Assembly: GCF_040151475.1 (NCBI RefSeq)
Contig: NZ_JBDKWG010000139.1
Location: 1-64,000 of the forward strand
From: CAXBNB01 sp040151475
GTDB lineage: Bacteria > Bacteroidota > Bacteroidia > Cytophagales > Cyclobacteriaceae
Length of the DNA stretch: 64,000 nucleotides
Direction: 5' to 3'
Numbering within the stretch: position 1 is the first letter of the stretch; the number at the start of each line of letters is the position of its first letter. The notes beneath the pieces were generated by a model. It ran no database searches. It was given only the letters and a program-made list of their open reading frames with translations, and was not told where the DNA came from. Below, in pieces: positions 44,811 through 52,835 of this stretch. Made by a program: the position numbers and the translations under genes.

Positions 44811-45623
44811 TTAAACCAATTCCATAGGATCAGGATACTTAAATTGGTAGCCTAATATTTTTTTGAGTTTGTTGTTAGAAATTATTTTATGTGAGGTCAG
44901 TGAATTATCAAGAAACTCAGGTGGTTCCAGGCCAAGGGTTAGGGCAGCTTTGGTATAAAATTCTTTTCTACCCGGGTGCTTGTCCGAGCAGCAGTTGAAT
45001 ACTTCATTCCAGATACCTTTTTCAATAATTTTGTTGATAATTGCTATGCAATCATCCTGATGTATCAAATTCACGGCTCCATTATGGTTATCAAGTCCTT
45101 TCTTTCCGGCTAAGAACCTTCCTGGCTTGCGATCATATCCATACAAACCAGCCATTCGAAGGATGGTAGTGTCAAATTTATGGTTGTGAAATAGCAAATT
45201 TTCTACCTCAAGAAGCACTTTGCCGGAAGCAGAATCCGGTATTCCCTGAAACTCTTCTGACACTTCACTATTGGCATTGGGATATACTGAAGTGGAACTG
45301 ATGAGTATTACTTTTTCAACAGAAGACCTTTCAACAAAAGGGATGAGCTTGGTTATTTGGTTCTGGTAGTCATTTTGAACTTTTACTCTGGGAGGAATGG
45401 CAATGATTAAAATGTCACTTTTTAAAAAATCACTTAGTTTGGAAACAGAATCCTCATTTCTTAAGTCAATTAAAAATGGGTTTATATGATTTATTTTCAG
45501 TAAATCTAATTTGCCCAAAGAAGTAGTAGAACCATTTACTGATTTTCCTTCTTTAGTTAACCCGATGGCCAGTGGTAATCCCAGCCAGCCACATCCTAAT
45601 ATGCTTATTGAATTGTTCAGAAT
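44811..45623 (-). CDS. SDR/NAD(P)-binding YeeZ-like protein, non-ATG start
   Basis: About 270 residues. A frame with TTG at 45518 would give only 235 residues and drop the Rossmann motif. Reading further upstream, ISILGCGWLGLPLAIGLTKE (a GxGxxG motif) stays in frame to TAA, with ATT at 45623-45621 and CTG at 45620-45618 as possible starts. That TAA is the stop codon of the DUF1569 gene, so translation is probably coupled. The rest shows 'VILISSTSVYP', 'RMAGLYGYDRKPGRFLAG' and 'NLIHQDDC', characteristic of extended SDRs of the YeeZ or NAD-binding type. Substrate unknown. It is followed after 30 bp by the DUF1801 gene. Confidence 0.82.
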   Translation of the reverse strand: MLNNSISILGCGWLGLPLAIGLTKEGKSVNGSTTSLGKLDLLKINHINPFLIDLRNEDSVSKLSDFLKSDILIIAIPPRVKVQNDYQNQITKLIPFVERSSVEKVILISSTSVYPNANSEVSEEFQGIPDSASGKVLLEVENLLFHNHKFDTTILRMAGLYGYDRKPGRFLAGKKGLDNHNGAVNLIHQDDCIAIINKIIEKGIWNEVFNCCSDKHPGRKEFYTKAALTLGLEPPEFLDNSLTSHKIISNNKLKKILGYQFKYPDPMELV

Positions 45624-46094
45624 TTATACCCCAAATTGATTCAAATGATAGTCAATGTGTTTGTACATGGACCATCCTTTTTCTTCTTCTGTCATCGGGC
45701 CAAAAAGTGGGTGCTCTTTTTTAGCAGCTTCTTCTTTGGGATCATTTACAAACTCGTCCATGATGTTGAGTAGTCGTTTCTTTTCAGTTTGAAAATCCTT
45801 TTCTTCAGTCTGTTTGTATTGAGGATGGGTTTTGGTGTTTTTAGGATAAGGATTGTTATCTACCACCAGTTTGCGAATAACACCCTTAATGATTTTGATA
45901 TAGAAAGGGGTATTGAGTAGTGGTTTTCCATGGGTTACTTCTACTATTTCAGCACAATGTGCCAGCATTTGGGCTACAGTCATTTTACCCCATTCCGGTT
46001 GAGTATCCGACGATAATGATGCAATTCGTTGTATAATACTTGCATAATGGTCTTCATCATACAAGCTGCAAATTTCCAGTTTTTCCTCTGACAT
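45624..46094 (-). CDS. DUF1569-domain protein (DinB superfamily)
   Basis: 156 residues matching DUF1569, a DinB-like four-helix bundle: 'WGKMTVAQMLAHCAEIVEVTHG' near 36-57 (His is the presumed metal ligand), 'LFGPMTEEEKGWSMYKHIDYHLNQFGV' at the C-terminus (HxxxH-type). DinB superfamily proteins bind a divalent metal and act as thiol- or bacillithiol-dependent transferases in some lineages. Its stop codon abuts the ATT/CTG start region of the SDR-like gene. It is downstream of the DinB gene by 168 bp, with a hairpin in between. Function unknown. Confidence 0.85.
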   Translation of the reverse strand: MSEEKLEICSLYDEDHYASIIQRIASLSSDTQPEWGKMTVAQMLAHCAEIVEVTHGKPLLNTPFYIKIIKGVIRKLVVDNNPYPKNTKTHPQYKQTEEKDFQTEKKRLLNIMDEFVNDPKEEAAKKEHPLFGPMTEEEKGWSMYKHIDYHLNQFGV

Positions 46095-46208
46095 AGTATT
46101 TCTTTTCCTTATTTTTCCCTAAAACGAAAATAGTTATTTTTTGTAAAGTGGAGAAATTACAATTGAAATAAAGTGGTTAATGACAATATTTAGTCGGAAA
46201 GAATGATT

Positions 46209-46247
46209 AGGTGGTGAACAGGGATTTGTTCACCACCTGTTTTTTTA
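46209..46247. terminator. Hairpin with plus-strand T tract between the DinB and DUF1569 genes
   Basis: AGGTGGTGAAC (46209-46219) and GTTCACCACCT (46228-46238) form a perfect 11-bp stem. A run of T (46240-46246) follows on the plus strand. The flanking genes are both on the minus strand, where the sequence after the stem is AATCATTCTT, a weak tail. It may end antisense transcription or act as a strong pause or processing hairpin. Confidence 0.55.
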
Positions 46248-46262
46248 AAATGATCAAATCAG

Positions 46263-46871
46263 TTATTTCGGAAATCCTGTACTATTGATTATTTCTTCAA
46301 TTTGTAAAACGTGCCTTTTTGTATGGCTTGACATAAAAAGTATCACCTGATAAGCATCAGCAGTTCCGAAAGGAAATTGAAAGAAATGGTTTCTAAGGTC
46401 ATCTTGAGTGTTTTTTAGATAATTTATACTTGTTTTTCTACTAGTTTTAAAAGCTTTCAAAGATCCTTTGTAGGAATTAAATTTGTTAGAAGGCTCGAAT
46501 ACTTCTTGAGTTTTTACTTTTTTACTTCTGTCCGCTATCATTTGTATCAACTGGTCATCGGAAAATTGAGCCTTTACTTCTTTATCAGATTTTTCCTTTA
46601 GAGTTCCTCGAGCCATGGAAAATATTATTTCCTCGGAGATGGCGATATGTTCAACACATTGTGCAATTGACCATGAATCTTCAGAGGTTTTGTAGTTCAA
46701 TTGCTCCATTGTTAGGTTTTTTACCGTTTGGAGTAATAAATCATTGGTTTCATTTAAATAATTGATTGCTTTGGTTCGATCATCGGTGGAGATGCTACCT
46801 GAATATGCTATGTCTCCAAATAGCATGCAAGTTACAAGTAAGGGTAAGTGAATTCTTAGCGTTTTTGTCAT
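46263..46871 (-). CDS. DinB-family protein with signal peptide
   Basis: 202 residues. An N-terminal hydrophobic segment (about 8-25) resembles a signal peptide, unusual for DinB proteins. The four-helix core is visible: 'NLTMEQLNYKTSEDSWSIAQCVEHIAISEE' (about 55-84, with a His ligand), and 'ILFMSSHTKRHVLQIEEI' (the HxxxH ligand pair, about 175-192). Metal-binding His residues are thus in place. It starts 28 bp after the ArsR stop, so it belongs to the ArsR-SRPBCC operon. A periplasmic DinB enzyme is possible; the substrate is unknown. Confidence 0.85.
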   Translation of the reverse strand: MTKTLRIHLPLLVTCMLFGDIAYSGSISTDDRTKAINYLNETNDLLLQTVKNLTMEQLNYKTSEDSWSIAQCVEHIAISEEIIFSMARGTLKEKSDKEVKAQFSDDQLIQMIADRSKKVKTQEVFEPSNKFNSYKGSLKAFKTSRKTSINYLKNTQDDLRNHFFQFPFGTADAYQVILFMSSHTKRHVLQIEEIINSTGFPK

Positions 46872-46898
46872 GATTTCATTGTTTAATGATAGAATATA

Positions 46899-47234
46899 TT
46901 ATGCATTCGATTGTGATTTTTTGTCAAGAAAATCCCCAAGTTTATTGAGTTTGTTTTCCCAGAATTTCTCGTAAAAGGTGATCCAATCTCGAATTTCTTT
47001 TAGTGGTTCCGGGTTGGCAGAGCAATAATGTTCGCGTCCCTTATGGTTCGTTTCTATTAGTCCTGCCGCTTTCAATAATTTAATATGCTTGGTTACCCCT
47101 TGCCTGGTTATGTCAAAATGTTCTGAGATTTGTGTTATAGACAAAGCCGTAGTGGCAACAATCAGTACATTGAAAATTTCTCTTCTGGTGGGATCTGCTA
47201 TTGCCTTAAATATGTTATTTAGCTTGTTAGACAT
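46899..47234 (-). CDS. ArsR-family winged-helix transcription regulator
   Basis: 111 residues with the winged-helix core: 'IFKAIADPTRREIFNVLIV', recognition segment 'ISEHFDITRQGVTKHIKLLKAAGLI' and 'ETNHKGREHYCSANPEPLKEI'. No cysteine cluster of metal-sensing ArsR members is seen, so it belongs to the SRPBCC-associated group. It overlaps the SRPBCC start region by 8 bp (46899-47234 against 47227), so the pair is coupled. It probably represses its own operon at the inverted repeat near 47673-47717. The DinB gene follows. Confidence 0.92.
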   Translation of the reverse strand: MSNKLNNIFKAIADPTRREIFNVLIVATTALSITQISEHFDITRQGVTKHIKLLKAAGLIETNHKGREHYCSANPEPLKEIRDWITFYEKFWENKLNKLGDFLDKKSQSNA

Positions 47235-47646
47235 GTTTTTTTTCTTTTAAAAACTTTTCCAGATTTGATATGCAACTGCTCCACCCGCCAGAGAAACTTT
47301 CAAACATCGTGGTAGCCATTTGTTTATTAGGGTAGTTGCTGATTCCCGAATGCTCTAACGTTAACAGGGTACCATGTTCATTTTCTTGTAAAGTCCAGGT
47401 AACTATAGTTTCAACTGCTGTATCTCCCACAATCCATGTATATGCCAAAGTATATACCGGATCAGCTTTCAATACTTTCCCATTAATGACGGTGTTTTCG
47501 TGTGTGAAGGTGTACTCATATCCGACCTTAGCTTTAAAATCGGCTTTGATAAACCATGAGGAGATTTCCTCAGCTTCAGAGATAGCCTTCCATACATCTG
47601 AAATGTTTTGTGAATACTGGTGAACTTTTTTAATAACGTCTTTCAT
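47227..47646 (-). CDS. SRPBCC (AHSA1-like) domain protein
   Basis: 139 residues from ATG 47646 (MKDVIKKVHQYSQNI); the frame also opens at 47718, but the ATG at 47646 matches the domain start. The START/Bet v1-like fold is indicated by 'VWKAISEAEEISSWFI', 'YEYTFTHENTVINGKVLKAD', 'LAYTWIVGDTAVETIVTWTL' and 'LTLEHSGI' with 'FESFSGGWSSCISNLEKFL'. AHSA1-like SRPBCC proteins often share operons with ArsR regulators. Ligand unknown. The reading frame for ArsR overlaps its end by 8 bp. Confidence 0.9.
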   Translation of the reverse strand: MKDVIKKVHQYSQNISDVWKAISEAEEISSWFIKADFKAKVGYEYTFTHENTVINGKVLKADPVYTLAYTWIVGDTAVETIVTWTLQENEHGTLLTLEHSGISNYPNKQMATTMFESFSGGWSSCISNLEKFLKEKKHV

Positions 47647-47672
47647 TGTTTTAATATTTAGTTTGATGTTTC

Positions 47673-47717
47673 GCAACTTTATGGTTGCAATATTAAACAA
47701 AAACAATAATGCAACCA
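47673..47717. promoter_or_regulatory. Probable ArsR operator, TGGTTGCA/TGCAACCA inverted repeat
   Basis: TGGTTGCA (47682-47689) and TGCAACCA (47710-47717) are a perfect 8-bp inverted pair, and a third half-site GCAAC lies at 47673-47677. The cluster sits between the SRPBCC start (47646, minus) and the aldo/keto reductase start (47783, plus), so one regulator could control both. Binding by the ArsR protein encoded downstream is inference. Confidence 0.5.
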
Positions 47718-47782
47718 AAAGGTTTCTTAATTGTTTTTTATAAAATAATAATTTGCTTTACCATTGTTAGACTTAAAAGAAA

Positions 47783-48682
47783 ATGACAATGAATTACAGA
47801 AACCTGGGAAAATCCGAATTGAGCATTAGTGAGATCAGCTTTGGTTGTATGTCATTAAAGGTTGGGGAAAAGGACAACCAAAGAATACTAAACAAAGCTG
47901 TTGATAATGGCATCAACTATTTTGATACTGCAGACCTGTATGACAAAGGCGAAAATGAGAAATTGGTTGGAGCCGCATTGAAAAATAGAAGGCAGCAAAT
48001 ACTAATAGGCAGCAAAGTAGGCAATCAATGGAAAGCAGATAGAAGTGGCTGGGATTGGAATCCCAGAAAAGAGTATATACTGAAAGCAGTAGAAAATAGT
48101 TTGAGCCGATTGCAGACCGATTACATTGATTTGTATCAGCTTCATGGCGGTACGATTGATGATCCAATTGATGAAGTAATTGAAGCTTTTGAAAAATTGG
48201 TGGAACAAGGAAAAATCAGGTATTATGGTATTTCTTCCATACGTCCGAATGTGATTAGGCAGTATGTGTCAAAATCAAATATTGCCAGTGTGATGATGCA
48301 ATACAGTATGTTGGACAGGCGTCCGGAAGAAAGCTGTTTCAAGTTGCTTGAAGAAAATAACATTGGAGTATTGGCGAGGGGAGGATTAGCCAAGGGGATT
48401 TTGGTAGATAAGCCTGCTATTCAATATTTGAACTACAGTGAAAGCGAAGTTCAAAATGTTAAAAAAGCGATATTGGAATCAATTAAGAATGAAAAATATG
48501 CAGAGCAGATAGCCCTGCAATTTGTCCTAAACCCTACAGCAGTTTCTTCGGCTGTAGTGGGCATTAGGACACTGGATCAATTAAACAAAGCATTGGTAGC
48601 AATAAAAATTCCAGCTCCTATTGATGAAATTCATTATTTACAATCGATTATTCCTTTAAACTACTACGAACTCCATAGATAA
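47783..48682 (+). CDS. Aldo/keto reductase
   Basis: 299 residues. It begins MTMNYRNLGKSELSISEISFGCM and has the AKR pattern: 'YFDTADLYDKGENEKLVG' (catalytic Asp and Tyr), 'ILIGSKVGN' (Lys), 'DYIDLYQLHGG' (His), and 'LARGGLAKGIL' and 'AVSSAVVGIRTLDQL' in the cofactor region. The catalytic tetrad Asp-Tyr-Lys-His is present. It is divergent from the SRPBCC/ArsR operon, sharing the putative operator. Reduces carbonyl compounds with NADPH; physiological substrate unknown. Confidence 0.93.
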   Translation: MTMNYRNLGKSELSISEISFGCMSLKVGEKDNQRILNKAVDNGINYFDTADLYDKGENEKLVGAALKNRRQQILIGSKVGNQWKADRSGWDWNPRKEYILKAVENSLSRLQTDYIDLYQLHGGTIDDPIDEVIEAFEKLVEQGKIRYYGISSIRPNVIRQYVSKSNIASVMMQYSMLDRRPEESCFKLLEENNIGVLARGGLAKGILVDKPAIQYLNYSESEVQNVKKAILESIKNEKYAEQIALQFVLNPTAVSSAVVGIRTLDQLNKALVAIKIPAPIDEIHYLQSIIPLNYYELHR

Positions 48683-48709
48683 GAATGGTGCGATGGCTAT
48701 CTTTGACCT

Positions 48710-49195
48710 ATGAAAGCTTCCACCATTCATCAACTAAAAAATGAACTAAAAACCCTGGAAAAGGATGATTTGTTGGAACTGTGTCTGAGACTCGGGAAAT
48801 ACAAAAAAGACAACAAGGAATTGCTCACCTATCTGTTGTTTGAAGCACATGACGAGCAAGGGTATATTGAGTCTGTCAAAAGAGACATGGATGAACAGAT
48901 GGAAAGCATCAATACTCGGAATACTTATTTGGCCAAAAAGACCCTGAGAAAGGTATTGCGGTCAGCCAACAAGTTCATTAGATATTCGGGAAACAAGCAA
49001 ACTGCCGTGGAGGTGTTGATGTATTTTTGTACTATTCTCAAAGATTCGGGCATTCCGTTGTATCAAAGCAGGGTGTTGACCAATATGTTTGACATGCAAA
49101 TCAAGAATATAAAGGCGGCACTCTCTACTTTGCATGAAGACCTGCAATATGATTACCAGCTTGAATTAGAAAACCTCGAAATGAAACGTCTATGA
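48710..49195 (+). CDS. Conserved hypothetical helical protein
   Basis: 161 residues, almost entirely helical and charged (MKASTIHQLKNELKTLEKDD at the start, ending ELENLEMKRL). A DUF6155-like family is possible, but the match is only by general resemblance. No signal peptide, membrane segment or catalytic motif. It begins 27 bp after the aldo/keto reductase stop, so it is probably co-transcribed with it. A bidirectional terminator follows. Confidence 0.7.
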   Translation: MKASTIHQLKNELKTLEKDDLLELCLRLGKYKKDNKELLTYLLFEAHDEQGYIESVKRDMDEQMESINTRNTYLAKKTLRKVLRSANKFIRYSGNKQTAVEVLMYFCTILKDSGIPLYQSRVLTNMFDMQIKNIKAALSTLHEDLQYDYQLELENLEMKRL

Positions 49196-49286
49196 ATTGT
49201 GTAACCAATAAAAGATGCTACGAAACCAAAGAGGCTCTGATTCGAAACAGATTGCGCAATCATAATGCTCCAGACAATGGGCAAAT

Positions 49287-49320
49287 AAAAAGGGCTGTTT
49301 TTTCAAACAGCCCTTTTTAT
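49287..49320. terminator. Bidirectional intrinsic terminator
   Basis: AAAAAGGGCTGTTT (49287-49300) pairs perfectly with AAACAGCCCTTTTT (49305-49318) around a TTTC loop. Both ends have A or T tracts, so it works for the plus-strand hypothetical gene and the minus-strand citrate synthase gene that converge here. Confidence 0.9.
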
Positions 49321-49338
49321 AATAAGGCGATTTTTAAT

Positions 49339-50625
49339 TTACCTTTTATTGATATCGACGTAAGGTCTTTGGTTTGCACCAGTATAAACCTGTCTTGGCC
49401 GTCCGATTGGCTCTTTGTTTTCTCTCATTTCTTTCCATTGAGCAATCCAACCCGGAAGCCTGCCAATAGCAAACATCACGGTGAACATGTCCGTAGGAAT
49501 TCCCAATGCTCTGTATATGATACCTGAATAGAAATCTACGTTCGGATATAATTTTCTTTCCACAAAGTATGGATCATTTAAGGCAACCTCTTCAAGCCCT
49601 TTTGCTATGTCCAAGACCGGATCAACTACTCCAAGAGACTCTAATACTTCGTCAGCGGCTTTTTTGATGATTCTGGCTCTTGGGTCAAAGTTTTTATATA
49701 CTCTGTGTCCAAATCCCATCAACCTGAAAGGATCGTCTTTGTCTTTAGCCTTATTCATCCACTTGTTTATATCACCCCCATCTTCTTTTATGGCTTCCAG
49801 CATTTCAATCACAGCCGAATTTGCTCCACCATGAAGAGGTCCCCAAAGTGCATTGATACCAGCAGAAAGAGAAGCATATAAACTTGCCTGAGACGAACCA
49901 ACGATCCTAACGGTAGATGTAGAGCAGTTTTGTTCATGATCAGCATGTAAAATCAATAGCTTGTCAAGGGCATTGGCTACAACAGGATCGATCACATGAT
50001 CGGTAGAGGGCAACCCAAACATCAGGTGTAAGAAGTTGCTACAGTAGTCCAGATTGTTTTTAGGATAAACTACAGGCTGTCCAATTTTGTTTTTATAAGC
50101 CCAGGCTGCAAAGGTCGGTAATTTGGCAATGATACGAATAATGCTCATTTTCACTTCATCCCAAGACCTGTTTGGATCAAGGCTTAGTGGATAAAAAGCT
50201 GTCATTGCAGTTACCATAGACGACAATACACCCATAGGATGGGCAGAAGATGGAAACCCATCTAATATTTTATGAAAATCTTCGTGAATTAATGTATGGT
50301 TGGTGATCTCATGCTGAAAACTTTCTAATTCAGCGGCTGTTGGAAGTTCACCGAAAATCAATAAATATGATACTTCAAGAAAAGATGATTTGTCAGCAAG
50401 TTCTTCGATAGGGTATCCTCTATATCTCAAAATACCTTTTTCACCGTCAAGAAAAGTGATGGCACTTTTGGTAGCACCAGTGTTTTTATAACCCGGATCT
50501 ATTGTGATAAGGCCCGATTGAGCTCGTAACTGGCCGATATCTACTGCTTTTTCATTTTCAGTACCTTCCACAACCGGAAGTTCATAAGAATTTCCGTCTA
50601 ATTTAATTTCTGCTTTTCCTGACAT
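49339..50625 (-). CDS. gltA: Citrate synthase
   Basis: 428 residues, type II length. Active-site regions are clear: 'LHADHEQNCSTSTVRIVGSS' (His), 'LWGPLHGGANSAVIEML' (His), 'GFGHRVYKNFDPRARII' (His/Asp-type loop) and the C-terminal 'GWIAQWKEMREN' with 'RPRQVYTGANQRPYVDI'. It condenses oxaloacetate and acetyl-CoA in the TCA cycle. It lies 54 bp after the prohibitin gene on the same strand, so they may share a transcript. A terminator follows. Confidence 0.97.
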   Translation of the reverse strand: MSGKAEIKLDGNSYELPVVEGTENEKAVDIGQLRAQSGLITIDPGYKNTGATKSAITFLDGEKGILRYRGYPIEELADKSSFLEVSYLLIFGELPTAAELESFQHEITNHTLIHEDFHKILDGFPSSAHPMGVLSSMVTAMTAFYPLSLDPNRSWDEVKMSIIRIIAKLPTFAAWAYKNKIGQPVVYPKNNLDYCSNFLHLMFGLPSTDHVIDPVVANALDKLLILHADHEQNCSTSTVRIVGSSQASLYASLSAGINALWGPLHGGANSAVIEMLEAIKEDGGDINKWMNKAKDKDDPFRLMGFGHRVYKNFDPRARIIKKAADEVLESLGVVDPVLDIAKGLEEVALNDPYFVERKLYPNVDFYSGIIYRALGIPTDMFTVMFAIGRLPGWIAQWKEMRENKEPIGRPRQVYTGANQRPYVDINKR

Positions 50626-50679
50626 ATTTCTCTAGTTATCAATAAATAAAAAATCCTTTCGAATATAATCAATTTGGGT

Positions 50680-51504
50680 TTAATTGTTTCCTAAAATCAA
50701 AGGAAGACCATCTTTACCACTTCCAATTACGATCACTTTGCTATTTGGTGATTGAGATAGCTCTGTAGTAGCTTCAATACCTCTCATTTTAAGTAGTTCT
50801 GGTGTTAAACTGTTGTTGATGATCTTATTTGCAGCTGCTTCTCCTTCAGCAGCTATTCTTTTTCTTTCCGCTTCACTTTTTTCTTTGTCTAGTCTAAACT
50901 GATATGCCAGAGCTTCTTGTTCTTGCTGCAGTTTGTTTTCAATCGCTTGTTTGATTTGAGCAGGCAAGTTGATAGATCTTATCAACAATGCTTTCATTTG
51001 TACATTGTTGTTCTTGTTTCCTAATACAGCTTCCGTTTCACTTTTTATTGCAGTTTCAACTTCAGACCTTTTCGTAGAATAAATCTCCTCAGCTGTGAAT
51101 CGACCCATTACCTGTCTTACCGATGATCTTACTTCTGGTATTACCAATCTGTTGATGTAATCTTGTTGGAAGGTTTCTTGAATGTAACCTATTCTGCTTG
51201 GTATAGGACTGAATCGGACAGATACATCTACACTTATAGAAAGCCCGCTTTTGTCTAAGACATCCATGGCCTCTTCTACTTTATTTTCGGATACATCAAA
51301 TGTGTAAATGGTATTCCAGGGAGCTTTGGTGTGGAAGCCCGGCCCCATTATGTTTTCCTTGTCAAGCCCCGATCCAAATTTGTAAAACATTACTCCTCTT
51401 TCAGATGGTCCGAGAGTGTAAAACAGGCTTGAGGATAAACTTATTATTATAAATAAACCTACTACTATTATTACCAGAAAAGGAAGAAATTTTTTATTAT
51501 CCAT
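50680..51504 (-). CDS. Prohibitin-type SPFH/Band 7 membrane protein
   Basis: 274 residues. One N-terminal membrane anchor (about 8-28, VIIVVGLFIIISLSSSLF) is followed by an SPFH domain ('GPSERGVMFYKFGSGLDKENIMGPGFH' region and 'SVDVSVRFSPIPSRIGYIQETF'), then a coiled-coil 'IENKLQQEQEALAYQFRLDKEKSEAERKRIAAEGEA' region and a short C-terminal segment (residues are given as landmarks, the long ones only in part). SPFH proteins form membrane microdomain rings; prohibitin type is the best match. A possible promoter lies 26 bp upstream. It is upstream of citrate synthase. Confidence 0.92.
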   Translation of the reverse strand: MDNKKFLPFLVIIVVGLFIIISLSSSLFYTLGPSERGVMFYKFGSGLDKENIMGPGFHTKAPWNTIYTFDVSENKVEEAMDVLDKSGLSISVDVSVRFSPIPSRIGYIQETFQQDYINRLVIPEVRSSVRQVMGRFTAEEIYSTKRSEVETAIKSETEAVLGNKNNNVQMKALLIRSINLPAQIKQAIENKLQQEQEALAYQFRLDKEKSEAERKRIAAEGEAAANKIINNSLTPELLKMRGIEATTELSQSPNSKVIVIGSGKDGLPLILGNN

Positions 51505-51829
51505 TTTTTATATCTTTTTATTTGAGAGACAAAAATAAGGTTTAGAGATCACATTCTTATATTATTTAGACAATAAGAAAGCGTGGTATCAGCCAACCAT
51601 TTACATTCTCTCTATTTCCAAATTCAAGGTATATACCCTTTTGCAGTTGCAATGCAAATTTGGTGATCAAATGAATGATAATTGGAAATTTTGACGATTA
51701 TTTGCGAAAGTATTAATAATTCAGCAAAAAAGCCATCATTAACAAAGTTTTCGAATATACCGTCTCGGTGGTATGTTTTTCAGTTTGATAAACGCATAAA
51801 CTTGTAGTATAGATTAATAAGTGAAAATT
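51505..51829. other. Divergent intergenic region between prohibitin and LRR genes
   Basis: This 325-bp AT-rich spacer holds both start regions. A minus-strand TATTTTTG (51530-51537) is a candidate -7 element for prohibitin. At about 51755-51780, ATACCGTCTCGGTGGTAT is a short hairpin followed by GTTTTT, which looks terminator-like on the plus strand, but no gene feeds it. No coding frame or RNA gene was recognised. Confidence 0.45.
51530..51537 (-). promoter_or_regulatory. Possible -7 element TATTTTTG for the prohibitin gene
   Basis: The minus-strand TATTTTTG matches TAnnTTTG and ends 25 bp before the ATG at 51504. A -33 TTG at the usual distance is not seen, so the assignment is weak. Confidence 0.3.
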
Positions 51830-52795
51830 ATGGAAAATATACTACTGGTTGTATCATTGGTTTTGTTTATTGCCTTTATCATCGGAATGTTTAAACCTTC
51901 TGCAGTGATTAAAACCGGGAGTCCTGGCAGGGGTAAGGTGCTTCTTTTCTTTTTCCTGCCTTCTTTTATTTGTTTTGTTACAGTGGGTGTGCTCGGAAAT
52001 AAAAAAACAGAAGAGGCTCTTAAAAACCCTGAAGGAGTTGAAGAACTTAGCTTAATATCAAAAGGATATGATAAAGTACCAGAGTTATTGAAGGATTTTA
52101 AAGACTTGAAAAAACTTAGTTTGAGGAGCAATAAGATAAAAAATATTGACAAAACAATTCTTGCTATGCCCTTGTTGGAAGAGTTGGATTTATCTTCTAA
52201 CCCAATAGAAGAAATTCCTGATTGGATTACCGGGCTTACGAACTTAAAAAAGCTTGTTTTGGACAAAACAAAAATTGACACTATTCCACCTGCGGTTTCT
52301 TCTATGGTGGAAAATATTTCATATAACAATACTCCTTTTGAAGAAAGGCAACTGAATGCCGGAAAAATGGCTGAAAAAGCTAGTGAGGAAGAATCTGAAG
52401 GAGATATAGAAGGTGAGAGTTTTGGGGATTTCGCAATTAGAAAACTAATGGGCAATGAGCATGGTTATAAAAGAAGTTTCAAGAAAGGGGATTTGTACTA
52501 CATCAAGCCAGTGACTAAGGCTCAGGCTGACAGCTTAGGGAACTTTTTGGTGGAAGCAGGTTTTTTTAATGATGATAACAAAGTATCCATGCAAATTATT
52601 TATAATTCTGCTGCTGAAAAACCCGTGTATGAGTTGAGAGCTATTACAGCCAAAGAGATGGATGAAGAAATCAAAAATGCATTTAAACTGCAAGCACTTT
52701 TTATCTCATTAAGAGTATTTGATGGTCAGCCAGTTGATTTCCATCTTTGCGACGACCAGTTTAACACTCATACCATTTTATCGTCTGCCGACTAA
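51830..52795 (+). CDS. Membrane protein with leucine-rich repeats
   Basis: About 321 residues from ATG 51830 (MENILLVVSLVLFIAFIIGM); a GTG nine bases earlier is in frame. Two membrane segments occupy about 1-20 and 33-55. Residues about 65-165 form four or five leucine-rich repeats ('LKKLSLRSNKIKNIDKTI', 'LEELDLSSNPIEEIPDWI', 'LKKLVLDKTKIDTIPPAV'). The C-terminal 150 residues are Glu-rich then a globular region of unknown type. Function unknown; LRRs suggest protein binding. It is divergent from prohibitin and 40 bp ahead of another unknown gene. Confidence 0.75.
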   Translation: MENILLVVSLVLFIAFIIGMFKPSAVIKTGSPGRGKVLLFFFLPSFICFVTVGVLGNKKTEEALKNPEGVEELSLISKGYDKVPELLKDFKDLKKLSLRSNKIKNIDKTILAMPLLEELDLSSNPIEEIPDWITGLTNLKKLVLDKTKIDTIPPAVSSMVENISYNNTPFEERQLNAGKMAEKASEEESEGDIEGESFGDFAIRKLMGNEHGYKRSFKKGDLYYIKPVTKAQADSLGNFLVEAGFFNDDNKVSMQIIYNSAAEKPVYELRAITAKEMDEEIKNAFKLQALFISLRVFDGQPVDFHLCDDQFNTHTILSSAD

Positions 52796-52835
52796 TCCAT
52801 TTGGCAGACAGATACTTTGTACGTAATTTGGGTAA

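Noticed and set aside
46209..46247. Clean terminator for the DinB gene
   Set aside because: The T tract is on the plus strand while the neighbouring genes are on the minus strand, so it is listed with reduced confidence rather than as a firm terminator.
49192..49527. Plus-strand frame overlapping the terminator and the end of citrate synthase
   Set aside because: It covers a strong bidirectional terminator and the conserved citrate synthase C-terminus, so it is not a gene.
51814..52455. 213-codon minus-strand frame opposite the LRR gene
   Set aside because: Ser/Phe/Leu-rich shadow of the plus-strand leucine-rich repeat gene.
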